A DNA stretch of 64,000 bases from the NCBI GenBank assembly GCA_963743705.1, contig CAVUQS010000001.1, positions 310,001 to 374,000 on the forward strand, in the 5' to 3' direction. Below, piece by piece: positions 47,381 through 56,142 of this stretch. The position numbers and the translations under genes are program-made. This DNA comes from PALSA-243 sp963743705 (GTDB lineage Bacteria > Acidobacteriota > Terriglobia > Bryobacterales > Bryobacteraceae). The notes under the pieces are model-generated. The model was given only the letters and a program-made list of their open reading frames with translations, was not told where the DNA came from and made no database searches. Within the stretch, counting starts at the first letter, position 1; each line of letters opens with the position of its first letter.

Positions 47381-48348
47381 CGAATCGATACGGTCAGTTC
47401 GGCGGGCAAAGAGAAGCGCACGTCTTCTTCCACCAGCTCGATTTCTTCCATTTCATGGAAGCCACGATCACGCAAGAACTCAATGAGTTCCTGCACTAAG
47501 TGCTCGGGAGCCGAAGCGCCCGCGGTTACTGCAACGTCCTTCACGCCTTCCAACCATGCCGGGTCGATATCGCCCCGGTCGTTTACCAGATAGGAGCGGA
47601 CGCCGAAATTATCGCCCACTTCCACCAGCCGCTTGGAGTTCGAACTATTCTGCGAACCTACTACCAATAATAAATCGCAATGCTCGGAAACTCCCTTAAC
47701 CGCCATTTGCCGGTTCTCGGTAGCGTAACAAATATCTTGCGCCGGCGGGCCCTGGATGTGCGGGAACCGTTCTTTCAAGCGGGCGATGATATCGCGGGTT
47801 TCATCCAGGCTGAGCGTGGTCTGCGTCAGATACCGGACGCGGGTAGGGTCGGCCAGTTCCAGCGTGTCCACGTCTTCCACGGTTTCGACTAAATAGCTGC
47901 GGTCCGGCACTTCGCCCAGCGTGCCGATCACTTCGTCGTGATCCTTATGCCCGATGAGCACGATGCTCGACCCATCGCGCGCGAAACGGACCGCCTCCAG
48001 GTGAACCTTCGTCACCAGCGGGCAGGTCGCGTCGATAATATGCAGATTCCGTTCCTTCGCTTCGCGGCGTACCGATGGCGCCACGCCGTGCGCGCTGAAG
48101 ATAGCGCGCGCGCCCGAAGGCACTTCGTGCAATTCTTCCACAAACACCGCGCCCGCCTCACGCAATTCGTCCACTACGTGTTTGTTATGAACGATTTCTT
48201 TGCGCACATAGACCGGGGGCCCGTAAAGATCGAGGGCGATCTTCACTACGTCGATGGCGCGCACTACTCCCGCGCAAAAGCCGCGCGGCTTGAGCAGAAA
48301 AATCTTTTTTCCATCGCCGTAATTCGGCGCAAAGGGCTTCAGGGGCAT
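47377..48348 (-). CDS. ispH: 4-Hydroxy-3-methylbut-2-enyl diphosphate reductase
   Basis: IspH makes IPP and DMAPP in the last step of the non-mevalonate pathway with a [4Fe-4S] cluster. The three cluster Cys are in PRGFCAGVVRA, IDATCPLVTKVH and DICYATENRQ, with SAHG and the TENRQ Glu as active-site residues. The 323-aa start ATG 48348 is preferred; a TTG ten codons upstream overlaps the promoter. An extended -10 lies about 16 bases before the start, so this is probably the operon's first gene. Confidence 0.95.
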   Translation of the reverse strand: MPLKPFAPNYGDGKKIFLLKPRGFCAGVVRAIDVVKIALDLYGPPVYVRKEIVHNKHVVDELREAGAVFVEELHEVPSGARAIFSAHGVAPSVRREAKERNLHIIDATCPLVTKVHLEAVRFARDGSSIVLIGHKDHDEVIGTLGEVPDRSYLVETVEDVDTLELADPTRVRYLTQTTLSLDETRDIIARLKERFPHIQGPPAQDICYATENRQMAVKGVSEHCDLLLVVGSQNSSNSKRLVEVGDNFGVRSYLVNDRGDIDPAWLEGVKDVAVTAGASAPEHLVQELIEFLRDRGFHEMEEIELVEEDVRFSLPAELTVSIR

Positions 48349-48364
48349 TGGGTGAATTGCAACA

Positions 48365-48373
48365 ATTATAACA
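48365..48373 (-). promoter_or_regulatory. Extended -10 promoter of the ispH-shc-hpn operon
   Basis: On the minus strand TGT precedes a perfect TATAAT (48370-48365). No -35 at normal spacing is clear, which fits extended -10 promoters. The transcript would start near 48358 with a leader of about 10 bases. Confidence 0.55.
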
Positions 48374-48469
48374 GGCAAGTCAAAATTAGGCGGCAGTGAA
48401 ATGGGTGGTTTACGAACGCCGGATAGGGGAAAACAGGTAAGATAATGGTGGGTTTACAGCCAGAATTAC

Positions 48470-50476
48470 ATGGTCCGACAGGTCGAAGGCTCCGCACCGG
48501 AACGATGGCTGAATAAAGTTACCCGCTGGATTCCCGCTCTCCTTCGCCCCTACGTGATTTCCCTGACCGGTCTCCTGCTGGTTACGGCCGTTTCTTACCC
48601 GATTATAGAAACCACGCCTCGCGGTTCGCGCGGCCTGATCGGCGTGTTCCTCGCCATTCTTTATCTATTGGTTTTGCTGGGCTCATCCTGGTTGGGCTAT
48701 GGCGCAGGGATTCTGACGTGGACGCTGATCATGTTCGCCGTGCCGCGAATTCTGAGCACGTCGTCGGCAACGAACCGCCTTTCGTCGCCCGACGCCGTCA
48801 TCCGCTTTTCCTTGCTGCTGACGGTTTCCGTGCTGATCAGCGCTCTCGCCGCTAGCCTGAGGAAGCGTGAAGGCGAATTGGTGAAGGCCGCGGACGATCT
48901 GGAGCGGCGCGTGGAAGAGCGCAGCCAGGAGGCTCTGCGCGCAGCCAGCGAAGCGCGCGTCTCCGCGGACAACGCGCGCGAGCAAGCGCAATTGCTCGAT
49001 TTGGCCCACGACGGCGTAATGGCGTTAGATGAGGACGGCACGATCCGCTATTGGAATCGCGGCGCCGAGCAGATGTATGGGTATGCGCCCCAAGAGGCTC
49101 TGGGAAAGATCATCCACGACCTGCTCAAGACCGAATTTCCGGAGCCACTGGCCGAGATCGAAGACAAAGTTTCCACTTCGGGGCACTGGGAAGGCGAATT
49201 GATTCATGAGCACAAGAACGGCTCGAAGCTAAGGGTCTCCAGCCGCTGGGCGGTGCGCCGCAACGCCGGCGGCCTGGCGGGCTTCCTGGAAATCGTCACC
49301 GACATCACCGAGCGCCGCCGAATCGAGGAGCAACTTCGCCACACCGCCAAGCTCGAGAGCCTGGGCGTTTTGGCGGGCGGCGTCGCGCACGACTTCAACA
49401 ACCTGCTCACCGGCATGCTCGGCAACGCCAGCCTGGTGCTGGACAGCACTGGCCCGAATCATCCCAATTACCCGTTGCTCGAAGAAGTGATTCGCGCCGC
49501 CGAGCGGGCGGCCGATCTTACCCGCCAGTTGCTGGCCTACGCCGGTAAAGGCCGCTTTATCATGCGTACGCTCGATCTTTCGGATCTGGTGCGTGAAATC
49601 AGCGGCTTGGTGCAAGCCTCGTTCCCCAAGCGCGCGCAACTACGCCTGCAGTTGGCGGAAGATCTCCCGGGCATCGACGCCGACCCCGGCCAATTGCAGC
49701 AGATCATCATGAATCTGGTGATCAATGGCGCGGAAGCCATCGGCCCGGAAGGAGGTGCGGTGCTGGTGCGCACCTCCGCGCAAGAGATCGACACGCACTA
49801 CATCTCCACCATGTCGACTGCCGGGGATTTGTTGAAGCCGGGGCGCTACGTTTGCCTGGAAGTGCATGACACCGGCGTCGGGATGAGCGAAGAGACACTC
49901 TCCAAAATTTTCGACCCGTTCTTCACCACCAAGTTTGCCGGCCGCGGATTGGGTTTATCCGCGGTGCTGGGCATTGTGCGCGCGCACAAAGGGGCTCTGA
50001 AGGTCTATAGCCGCCTCGGCCAGGGAACCACGTTCAAGGTGCTGTTTCCGGGTTCGGCTACGCCGGTTCCTTCGGCGAATCCGCCGGCTAAACGCGAGCT
50101 GTCGGGCAAGGGCACGGTACTGGTGGTGGACGATGAAGAAATCGTGCGCGTCACGGCGCGTCACGCGCTCGAACGCTACGGGTACCATACCGTGCTCACA
50201 AACGACGGGCTGGCGGCGCTTGAGACATATCGTGCACGCCCGGAGGAATTCGGCATGGTCCTGCTCGATCTCACCATGCCGGTGATGGGCGGGGAGGAAG
50301 CGCTACGCCAATTGCAGGCCGTCAATCCCCGGGTCAAGGTGCTGCTTTCGAGCGGCTACAACGAAGTGGAAGCGGTGCAGCGCTTCGCCGGCAAGGGGCT
50401 CGCCGGATTTATCCAAAAGCCTTACACTGCGGCCGGGCTGGCGGAAAAAGTGAAGGAAGTTTTCATCGGAGCATGA
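48470..50476 (+). CDS. Hybrid sensor histidine kinase with PAS and receiver domains
   Basis: The 668-aa protein has about four membrane spans (about 27-125), a coiled-coil (130-170), a PAS domain (about 172-285, HDGVMALDEDGTIRYWN), and a HisKA domain with His in GGVAHDFNNLLTGML. A HATPase domain (DTGVGMSEETL, GRGLGLSAVLGI) and a C-terminal receiver (VDDEE, LLDLTMPVMGG with the phospho-Asp, KPYTAAGL) follow. There is no DNA-binding output, so a phosphorelay partner or direct signalling is needed. Its stop overlaps the decarboxylase start (ATGA). The signal is unknown. Confidence 0.92.
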   Translation: MVRQVEGSAPERWLNKVTRWIPALLRPYVISLTGLLLVTAVSYPIIETTPRGSRGLIGVFLAILYLLVLLGSSWLGYGAGILTWTLIMFAVPRILSTSSATNRLSSPDAVIRFSLLLTVSVLISALAASLRKREGELVKAADDLERRVEERSQEALRAASEARVSADNAREQAQLLDLAHDGVMALDEDGTIRYWNRGAEQMYGYAPQEALGKIIHDLLKTEFPEPLAEIEDKVSTSGHWEGELIHEHKNGSKLRVSSRWAVRRNAGGLAGFLEIVTDITERRRIEEQLRHTAKLESLGVLAGGVAHDFNNLLTGMLGNASLVLDSTGPNHPNYPLLEEVIRAAERAADLTRQLLAYAGKGRFIMRTLDLSDLVREISGLVQASFPKRAQLRLQLAEDLPGIDADPGQLQQIIMNLVINGAEAIGPEGGAVLVRTSAQEIDTHYISTMSTAGDLLKPGRYVCLEVHDTGVGMSEETLSKIFDPFFTTKFAGRGLGLSAVLGIVRAHKGALKVYSRLGQGTTFKVLFPGSATPVPSANPPAKRELSGKGTVLVVDDEEIVRVTARHALERYGYHTVLTNDGLAALETYRARPEEFGMVLLDLTMPVMGGEEALRQLQAVNPRVKVLLSSGYNEVEAVQRFAGKGLAGFIQKPYTAAGLAEKVKEVFIGA

Positions 50477-51918
50477 CGACAGAAGAATTTCGCGCCGCCG
50501 GCCATCGGCTGATCGATTGGCTGGCCGATTATCGCACCCGCGTGGGCGAACTCCCTGTCATGGCGCGCACGGCGCCGGGTGAAGTCAAAGCGCAACTGCC
50601 GGCCGCGCCGCCGCTCGAACCGGAGCCGTTCGACCAGATCGCCGCCGATCTCGACAAGATCGTGCTGCCGGGCCTTTCGCACTGGCAGCATCCGTCGTTC
50701 TTCGGATATTTTCCGTCCAACGGTTTGCTGGCCAGCGTGCTCGGCGATTTCGCCAGCACCGGCTTGGGCGTGTTGGGGCTTTCGTGGCAATCGAGTCCGG
50801 CGCTGACGGAGGTCGAGGAAGTCGTCACCGATTGGATGCGGCAGATGACCGGGCTTTCCAACGCGTGGAGTGGCGTCATTGAAGACACGGCATCCACCTG
50901 CACTCTAGTGGCGCTGATGTGCGCACGCGAACGGGCCACCGGTTACAGCCTAGGCCGGGGCGGCCTGCAGGGCGAGAAGCAACCGCTGGTGGTTTATACG
51001 TCGGCGCACAGTCACAGCTCGGTGGAGAAAGCGGCGTTGCTTGCCGGATTCGGGCGCGAGAACCTGCGATTGATCGAATGCGATGGCGATTTCGGCATGC
51101 GGGCGGAAGTGCTCGATGCCGCGATCGCGAGCGATCTGGCCCAGGGGCTCAAACCGTGCGCCGTGGTGGCGACCACCGGCACGACCGCGACAACCGCGCT
51201 CGACCCGGTGGAAAAGATCGCGGCCATCACCGCCGCGCGCGGCATCTGGCTGCACGTGGACGCAGCCATGGCGGGCTCGGCGATGGTTCTGCCCGAATGC
51301 CGCTGGATGTGGCAGGGCATTGAAGGCGCCGATTCGCTGGTCATGAATCCGCATAAGTGGCTGGGCGCGGCCTTCGATTGTTCGCTTTACTATGTCCGCG
51401 ATCCGGAGCACCTGATGCGCGTCATGTCGACCAACCCGAGCTTTTTGCAATCTTCGGCCGACGAGCAGGTCAAAAACCTGCGCAATTGGGGCCTGCCGCT
51501 CGGCCGCCGTTTCCGCGCGTTGAAGCTCTGGTTCATGATCCGCGAACAAGGCGTGAGCGGGTTGCAGCAGCGCCTGCGCCGCGACCTGGAAAACGCGCAG
51601 TGGTTCGCCGACCAGGTGCGCGGAACCGAACACTGGAAAGTGCTGGCGCCGGTTCCGCTGCAGACCGTCTGTATCCGCCACGAACCCAACGGCCTGGAAG
51701 GCGAAGCGCTCGACCGGCACACGGTTGCGTGGGCGGATCGCGTCAACCGTTCCGGCCAGGCTTATCTGACGCCCGCGATCCTCGATGGCCGCTGGATGGT
51801 GCGGGTCTCCATCGGCGCGCTGCCTACCGAGCGCGAGCACGTTGAGGCGCTTTGGAAGTTGATTAGAGAAGAAGCCGAGCGAACGTCCAGCGGCGCTACA
51901 TCGGCTTCGCGCAGTTAA
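50473..51918 (+). CDS. PLP-dependent aromatic-amino-acid-type decarboxylase (group II)
   Basis: This 481-aa decarboxylase resembles DOPA/tryptophan/tyrosine decarboxylases. HPSFFGYFPSNGL near 73-85, TTGTTATTALDP near 235, HVDAAMAGSA with Asp263 binding the PLP nitrogen, and Lys295 in NPHKWLG as the Schiff-base residue are all present. The substrate (Tyr, Trp, Phe, DOPA or Glu) cannot be decided. ATG 50473 overlaps the kinase stop, so a sensor kinase and an amine-making enzyme are translationally coupled. Its last 23 bases overlap the convergent VOC gene. Confidence 0.92.
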   Translation: MTTEEFRAAGHRLIDWLADYRTRVGELPVMARTAPGEVKAQLPAAPPLEPEPFDQIAADLDKIVLPGLSHWQHPSFFGYFPSNGLLASVLGDFASTGLGVLGLSWQSSPALTEVEEVVTDWMRQMTGLSNAWSGVIEDTASTCTLVALMCARERATGYSLGRGGLQGEKQPLVVYTSAHSHSSVEKAALLAGFGRENLRLIECDGDFGMRAEVLDAAIASDLAQGLKPCAVVATTGTTATTALDPVEKIAAITAARGIWLHVDAAMAGSAMVLPECRWMWQGIEGADSLVMNPHKWLGAAFDCSLYYVRDPEHLMRVMSTNPSFLQSSADEQVKNLRNWGLPLGRRFRALKLWFMIREQGVSGLQQRLRRDLENAQWFADQVRGTEHWKVLAPVPLQTVCIRHEPNGLEGEALDRHTVAWADRVNRSGQAYLTPAILDGRWMVRVSIGALPTEREHVEALWKLIREEAERTSSGATSASRS

Positions 51919-52306
51919 CCATCCACGGCGTGCCGAATCGATCCACCACCACGCCGAAGCGCAGCGCCCAGAAGGTTTCCTGCATGGGCATGTGCACCAC
52001 GCCGTTTTCCGAGAGCGCCTGGAAGATACGCTCCGCTTCGGCCGCCTCGTTGACGCTGAGCAGCACGCTCATGCCCTGCGGTTTCTGGTAGCGCTGCGGA
52101 GGCGCATCGGCGCCGGTCAACCGCTGGCCATCGAAATCGAGCGCGGCATGCATCACGTTGTCGCGAAACGCGGGGTCGGTTTGCGCGGCCATCGGCGATT
52201 CGCCATAGGTCATGATCATCGCGATCTTGCCGTTGAAGGTCTTCGCGTAGAATTGAAAAGCTTCTTTGCATTGGCCGTTGAATGACAGATACGTGTTCAA
52301 TTGCAT
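51896..52306 (-). CDS. VOC-fold protein, PhnB-like (glyoxalase superfamily)
   Basis: The 136-aa protein has the PhnB/3-demethylubiquinone-like pattern: NTYLSFNGQCKEAFQFYAKTF at the N-terminus, MTYGESP, NVMHAALDFDGQRLTGAD, then MSVLLSV and FWALRFGVVVDRFGTPWMVN. It has two beta-alpha-beta-beta-beta modules. Its real reaction is unknown in most bacteria. It is convergent with the decarboxylase, overlapping by 23 bases. Confidence 0.88.
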   Translation of the reverse strand: MQLNTYLSFNGQCKEAFQFYAKTFNGKIAMIMTYGESPMAAQTDPAFRDNVMHAALDFDGQRLTGADAPPQRYQKPQGMSVLLSVNEAAEAERIFQALSENGVVHMPMQETFWALRFGVVVDRFGTPWMVNCAKPM

Positions 52307-52378
52307 AGCCGCATGATAGACAAACTACGGCCTTGGTATCAAACTGGCGGTAGTACGGAATCATCCCCTGGCGGCACG

Positions 52379-53671
52379 ATGCGGCTTTGGATCATAGCGG
52401 CGATGGCGGTGGCCGTCTTCGCCCCGGCGCAGGATCTCGCGCCGGACTTACAGCTTCTGGCCCGCATCAAGGCTCATATGAGCGACGAGCTCTCACGCCT
52501 GCCGAACTACACCTGCCTCGAAACCACCAATCGCTTTTACCGCGACGCTTCGGACAAGGCGCACAATCCGAGGCTGCTGCGTTCGCTGGATGTCGTTCGC
52601 CTCGAAGTCATCTATACCGATCGAAAGGAATGGTATGGCGAGCCCGGCAGCCGCGCCTTGGCGGAGGAGAATCCCGCCGCCTTCATCGGCAGCGGAATGA
52701 TCGGTAACGGAATGTTCGGCATCACGCTGCACAACATCTTCCTCACTGGCGTGGCGACCTTCACCCCGCGGGGCGAAGAGGCGGTCAATGGGCGTCCGGC
52801 GGTGCGCTACGACTTCCGGCTGCCGCGCTTGTTAAAGGGTCTCGAGATCAGTCTCACGGCCGGCAATGGAACGGTGGGCGAAGCCGGTTCGTTGTGGGTT
52901 GACCCGAAGTCGCTGGATCTGATTCGCCTCGAGTCGCACGCCGAGGAGATCCCGGTCTATCTGCCCCTGGCCGGCCTGAACCTCGATGTCGATTACGCCC
53001 GCACGCGCATCGGGGGCGGCGACGCTCTGTTGCCGCAGCAGGCGGGGCTCAACCTGGAGAAGACCGGGGGAGAGCAGGAGTACAACCGCATCGCCTTCAC
53101 CCATTGCCGCGCGTATTCGGCGGAAAGCGCCGTCAGCTTCGACGACGCGCCGCCGGCCGCGGGGGTGAATTCGAACGGCCCGTCAGTGCGCGCTCCGGAA
53201 ACGCTTCCGGCGTTGCTCGCGGTGACCATCCAACTCACTACTCCCGTGACGGATCGCGATACGGTTGGCAGTCCGATCGAGGGCCGCGTTTCCGGCGACG
53301 TGAAGCGCGGCAGCAAGGTGATCATTCCGGGCGGTTCCCGCGTTCATGGCCGCATTCGACGCCTCGAGCGCTTTCCTTCCAAGAACCAATTCATTGTCGG
53401 TCTCGAGTTCACCGAAGTCGAAGTAAACGGCGCTCCCATGCGCTTCTATGCCGACCTGTTGAGTTTAGACCGCAGCAAGACCATCCGCCCGATTCTTACG
53501 GATAGCGAACTTGTCGCGTCTGGTCCCAAAGTCACCATCACCACCGAGAAAATCACGCTGCCGGAGCTGCCCGGCGTCGCGTCATTTTTTGTCGACGGCC
53601 AGTCATTCACGCTGCCGGACGGGTTTCGAACGGTGTGGCGTACACGCGGGCTGATACGCGGCGCGCAGTAG
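52379..53671 (+). CDS. Secreted protein with TrbI/VirB10-like C-terminal part
   Basis: ATG 52379 begins a signal peptide (MRLWIIAAMAVAVFAPAQ), while the open frame upstream does not look coding. The 430-aa product has an N-terminal region seen in acidobacterial exported proteins (LPNYTCLETTNRF, GRPAVRYDFRLP, GSLWVDPKSLDLIRLE), resembling outer-membrane-sorting-type beta folds. A C-terminal part (LTTPVTDRDTVGSPIEGRV, VIIPGGSRVHGRI, FTEVEVNG) resembles the beta-barrel of TrbI/VirB10. Function unknown; no secretion-system genes are nearby. Confidence 0.75.
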   Translation: MRLWIIAAMAVAVFAPAQDLAPDLQLLARIKAHMSDELSRLPNYTCLETTNRFYRDASDKAHNPRLLRSLDVVRLEVIYTDRKEWYGEPGSRALAEENPAAFIGSGMIGNGMFGITLHNIFLTGVATFTPRGEEAVNGRPAVRYDFRLPRLLKGLEISLTAGNGTVGEAGSLWVDPKSLDLIRLESHAEEIPVYLPLAGLNLDVDYARTRIGGGDALLPQQAGLNLEKTGGEQEYNRIAFTHCRAYSAESAVSFDDAPPAAGVNSNGPSVRAPETLPALLAVTIQLTTPVTDRDTVGSPIEGRVSGDVKRGSKVIIPGGSRVHGRIRRLERFPSKNQFIVGLEFTEVEVNGAPMRFYADLLSLDRSKTIRPILTDSELVASGPKVTITTEKITLPELPGVASFFVDGQSFTLPDGFRTVWRTRGLIRGAQ

Positions 53672-53691
53672 CGATCTTCGGTTGACGAACC

Positions 53692-54693
53692 TTACACGCT
53701 GGCGGGCGATACCGTCTTTGCCAGAGCCAGCAGCTTATCGTCGAAATCGAAGGCGCTGGCGCGCGGCTTGGTGTGATTACGCGTGTACCACTTGTAGGTT
53801 TCTTTGAGTCCCGTCTCGAACGGGGTCAACTTCATCTTCAACATGCGCGTCACTTTGCCGATGTTCATCGTGATCGGGGGCAGGTCGAAGTATTCGCCGA
53901 AGTAGTAAGGCTCTTCCATCACGTTGCCGCCGGCCTGCGCGATGAGATCGCGCGGCACGCGGGCAAGGGTGGCGTCGGCATTGGCGACTTTTGCCAGCTT
54001 TTCCACCACTTCCACCTGCGTCAGCGGCTTGGTGTCGCCGATATTGAAGGCTTCGCCTACCGCGCGCGGTTCATCGATGGCGCGAACCATGGCATGCACC
54101 ACGTCATGCACGTAGGCAAACTGCATCAGGCGGTGCCCATCGCCGGGGATGATGACGGGGCGTCCGGCGCGCAAACGATCCCAGAGGAACGCCTCGCGAT
54201 AGAACGGGTTGTGCGGCCCATAAACGAAAGGTGGACGGAATGTCACCACCGGCAGCCCACGTTGCGAGTGCATCCGGAACAAAAGACGTTCTGTGGTCGC
54301 TTTATGCCGGACGTAGGGGTCGGCGTGGTAATCCGGCGCGAGCGGGTCGCTTTCCTTGTGATTCAGACCGTCGCCGTAGGCCGCCACGCTGGACATAAAG
54401 ATGTAACGCGAGATGCGGTCGCCGACCAGCTTTACGGTCGCTTCCACCTGCGCCGCCGTGGTGCCGCGTTCCCAATCGTACGCATTGTCGTAGACCACCT
54501 CGAAGCGGCGTCCCGAAAGCGCTTCGCGCAGGGATTCCGCGTCGTTGCGGTCCGCCATGATGTTCTCGACCTTGCGGCCGTGATCGTGCTTCGGCTTACG
54601 GTGCAAAATGGCGACTTCATGGCCGCCCTTCACCAGTTCCTCCACCAGGAGGCGACCGATGAAAAGAGTGCCGCCGATTACCAGTACCTTCAT
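53692..54693 (-). CDS. NAD-dependent epimerase/dehydratase (SDR family)
   Basis: The 333-aa extended SDR has GGTLFIG (8-14) for the dinucleotide, IMADRND, an MSSVAAYGDG segment, the catalytic Tyr-x3-Lys as YVRHK, and TFRPPFVYGPHNPF. It resembles mRNA-binding/epimerase-type SDRs and UDP-glucose 4-epimerase-like proteins. The substrate is unknown. AGGAG sits just before the ATG. It lies 87 bases after ino1 on the same strand, and a hairpin in that gap may separate the transcripts. Confidence 0.88.
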   Translation of the reverse strand: MKVLVIGGTLFIGRLLVEELVKGGHEVAILHRKPKHDHGRKVENIMADRNDAESLREALSGRRFEVVYDNAYDWERGTTAAQVEATVKLVGDRISRYIFMSSVAAYGDGLNHKESDPLAPDYHADPYVRHKATTERLLFRMHSQRGLPVVTFRPPFVYGPHNPFYREAFLWDRLRAGRPVIIPGDGHRLMQFAYVHDVVHAMVRAIDEPRAVGEAFNIGDTKPLTQVEVVEKLAKVANADATLARVPRDLIAQAGGNVMEEPYYFGEYFDLPPITMNIGKVTRMLKMKLTPFETGLKETYKWYTRNHTKPRASAFDFDDKLLALAKTVSPASV

Positions 54694-54722
54694 ACTCTCC
54701 TAGATAGTGAGACGCAACTGAG

Positions 54723-54743
54723 CGCCCGAAGTGTCACCGGGCG
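54723..54743 (-). terminator. Hairpin downstream of ino1
   Basis: CGCCCG (54723-54728) and CGGGCG (54738-54743) pair around a 9-base loop in the gap after ino1. There is no T-run, so it may be a processing or weak terminator hairpin. Confidence 0.3.
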
Positions 54744-54780
54744 TTCGCTGCGGAGCCGCGCTGATTACACGATACAGCGG

Positions 54781-56106
54781 CTAATCGTAATATTCCAGTC
54801 CCAAGTGCGTGATGAGGTCTTCGCCCCGCATCCAGCGAAGCGTATTTTTCAACTTCATCAACTGGATGAAAATGTCGTGCTCGGGGTACAGCTCCGGGGC
54901 GTGCATCGGAGCTTTGAAATAAAACGAAAGCCACTCTTGAATGCCGCGCATGCCGGCGCGTTGCGCCAAATCCATGAACAGAACGATGTCCAGAACCAGC
55001 GGCGCGGCCAGAATCGAGTCGCGGCAAAGAAAATTGATCTTGATCTGCATCGGATAGCCGAGCCACCCGAAAATATCGATATTGTCCCAGCCCTCTTTGG
55101 CGTCGCCGCGCGGCGGGTAATACTCGATGCGGACCTTGTGGTAGAACTCTTTGTACAGATCCGGGTAGAGCTGGCCCTGCAGAATGTATTCCAGCGCCGA
55201 CGATTTCGAGACTTCCTTCGAGCGGAACGAGCCCGGCTCATCCAGCACTTCGCCATCGCGGTTGCCCAGAATATTGGTGGAAAACCATCCGCTCAGACCC
55301 AGCAGGCGCGATTTCAGCCCGGGCGCGATCAGCGTTTTCAGGAACGTCTGGCCGCTCTTATAATCTTTCCCCGATACCGGCACGTTATTGGCGCGCGCGA
55401 GTTCGAGCAGCGCCGGCATGTCGGTGGTCAGGTGCGGCGCCCCGTTGGCGTAGGGAATGCCCATTTTGAGCGCAGCGTAGGCATAAATCTGGCTGGGCGA
55501 AATCTCCGGATCGTCGTGCTTCAGGCCGCACTCGAAATCCGTGAGCGTGGCGTGCACGGGCTTGGCTTCGTGGTAAACCTCGGTGGAACCGCACCAGATC
55601 ATCACCATGCGCGCGACGCCGGTGCGTTCCTGGAACTGGCGGATATCGTCCATCACCGCCTCGGCGTAATCCATCTTGGTGCCGCCGGTCTTGATGTTGG
55701 GGCCGTTCAGGCGCTTAACGAAATTCTGATCGAAGACGGCCTTCATCGGCTTGATGGCCGAGAGCGGCTCCTTCAACTGTTCAAGCAGCGGCATTTCCAG
55801 AACGCCGGCCTTCACCGCCGCTTCGTAAGCATTGTCTTCGAAGATGTCCCAGCAGGCGACCTCAATGTCTTCCAGCTTGGCCAGCGGCACGAAATCGCGG
55901 ATCGCCGGGCTGCGTCCGTCGGTGCGTTTCCCCAGGCGGATGGTCCCGAGCTGAGTCAAGGACCCGATCGGTTTACCGATCCCCCTCTTAATGGCTTCGA
56001 GGCCGGCGATGAACGTCGTGGTAACCGCGCCCATGCCGGGGATCAGGATCCCCAATTTGCCTTCGGCAGGCGCAATTTGGACGTTTTCGGGGTTAGGCAA
56101 CAGCAT
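54781..56106 (-). CDS. ino1: Inositol-3-phosphate synthase
   Basis: The 441-aa protein resembles myo-inositol-1-phosphate synthase, converting glucose 6-phosphate to inositol 3-phosphate with NAD. The Rossmann motif LIPGMGAVTTTFI (20-32), TKMDYAEAV, VSGKDYKSGQTFLKT (the synthase signature with catalytic Lys), LGNRDGEVLDEP and a C-terminal HDIFIQLMKLK are present. Such enzymes supply inositol lipids or osmolytes in several bacterial groups. AGGAG lies just before the ATG. It is divergent from the LytTR regulator with 36 bases between starts. Confidence 0.92.
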   Translation of the reverse strand: MLLPNPENVQIAPAEGKLGILIPGMGAVTTTFIAGLEAIKRGIGKPIGSLTQLGTIRLGKRTDGRSPAIRDFVPLAKLEDIEVACWDIFEDNAYEAAVKAGVLEMPLLEQLKEPLSAIKPMKAVFDQNFVKRLNGPNIKTGGTKMDYAEAVMDDIRQFQERTGVARMVMIWCGSTEVYHEAKPVHATLTDFECGLKHDDPEISPSQIYAYAALKMGIPYANGAPHLTTDMPALLELARANNVPVSGKDYKSGQTFLKTLIAPGLKSRLLGLSGWFSTNILGNRDGEVLDEPGSFRSKEVSKSSALEYILQGQLYPDLYKEFYHKVRIEYYPPRGDAKEGWDNIDIFGWLGYPMQIKINFLCRDSILAAPLVLDIVLFMDLAQRAGMRGIQEWLSFYFKAPMHAPELYPEHDIFIQLMKLKNTLRWMRGEDLITHLGLEYYD

Positions 56107-56124
56107 TCTCCTTGAAAGTCGAAA

Positions 56125-56133
56125 TGCTATAAT
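56125..56133 (+). promoter_or_regulatory. Extended -10 promoter of the LytTR regulator gene
   Basis: TGC precedes a perfect TATAAT (56128-56133), ending 9 bases before the ATG. The message would be nearly leaderless. It lies in the 36-base divergent gap with ino1. Confidence 0.55.
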
Positions 56134-56142
56134 ACCAACTCC

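Noticed and set aside
51896..51918. 23-base convergent overlap, the same length as at 63701-63723
   Set aside because: The equal length is probably chance; both overlaps are ordinary tail-to-tail arrangements.
54723..54743. Classic Rho-independent terminator after ino1
   Set aside because: The stem is only 6 bp and no T-run follows, so it is kept only as a low-confidence hairpin.
53773..56115. 780-aa open frame antisense to the epimerase and ino1
   Set aside because: It spans two clear genes and their gap on the other strand and resembles no protein.
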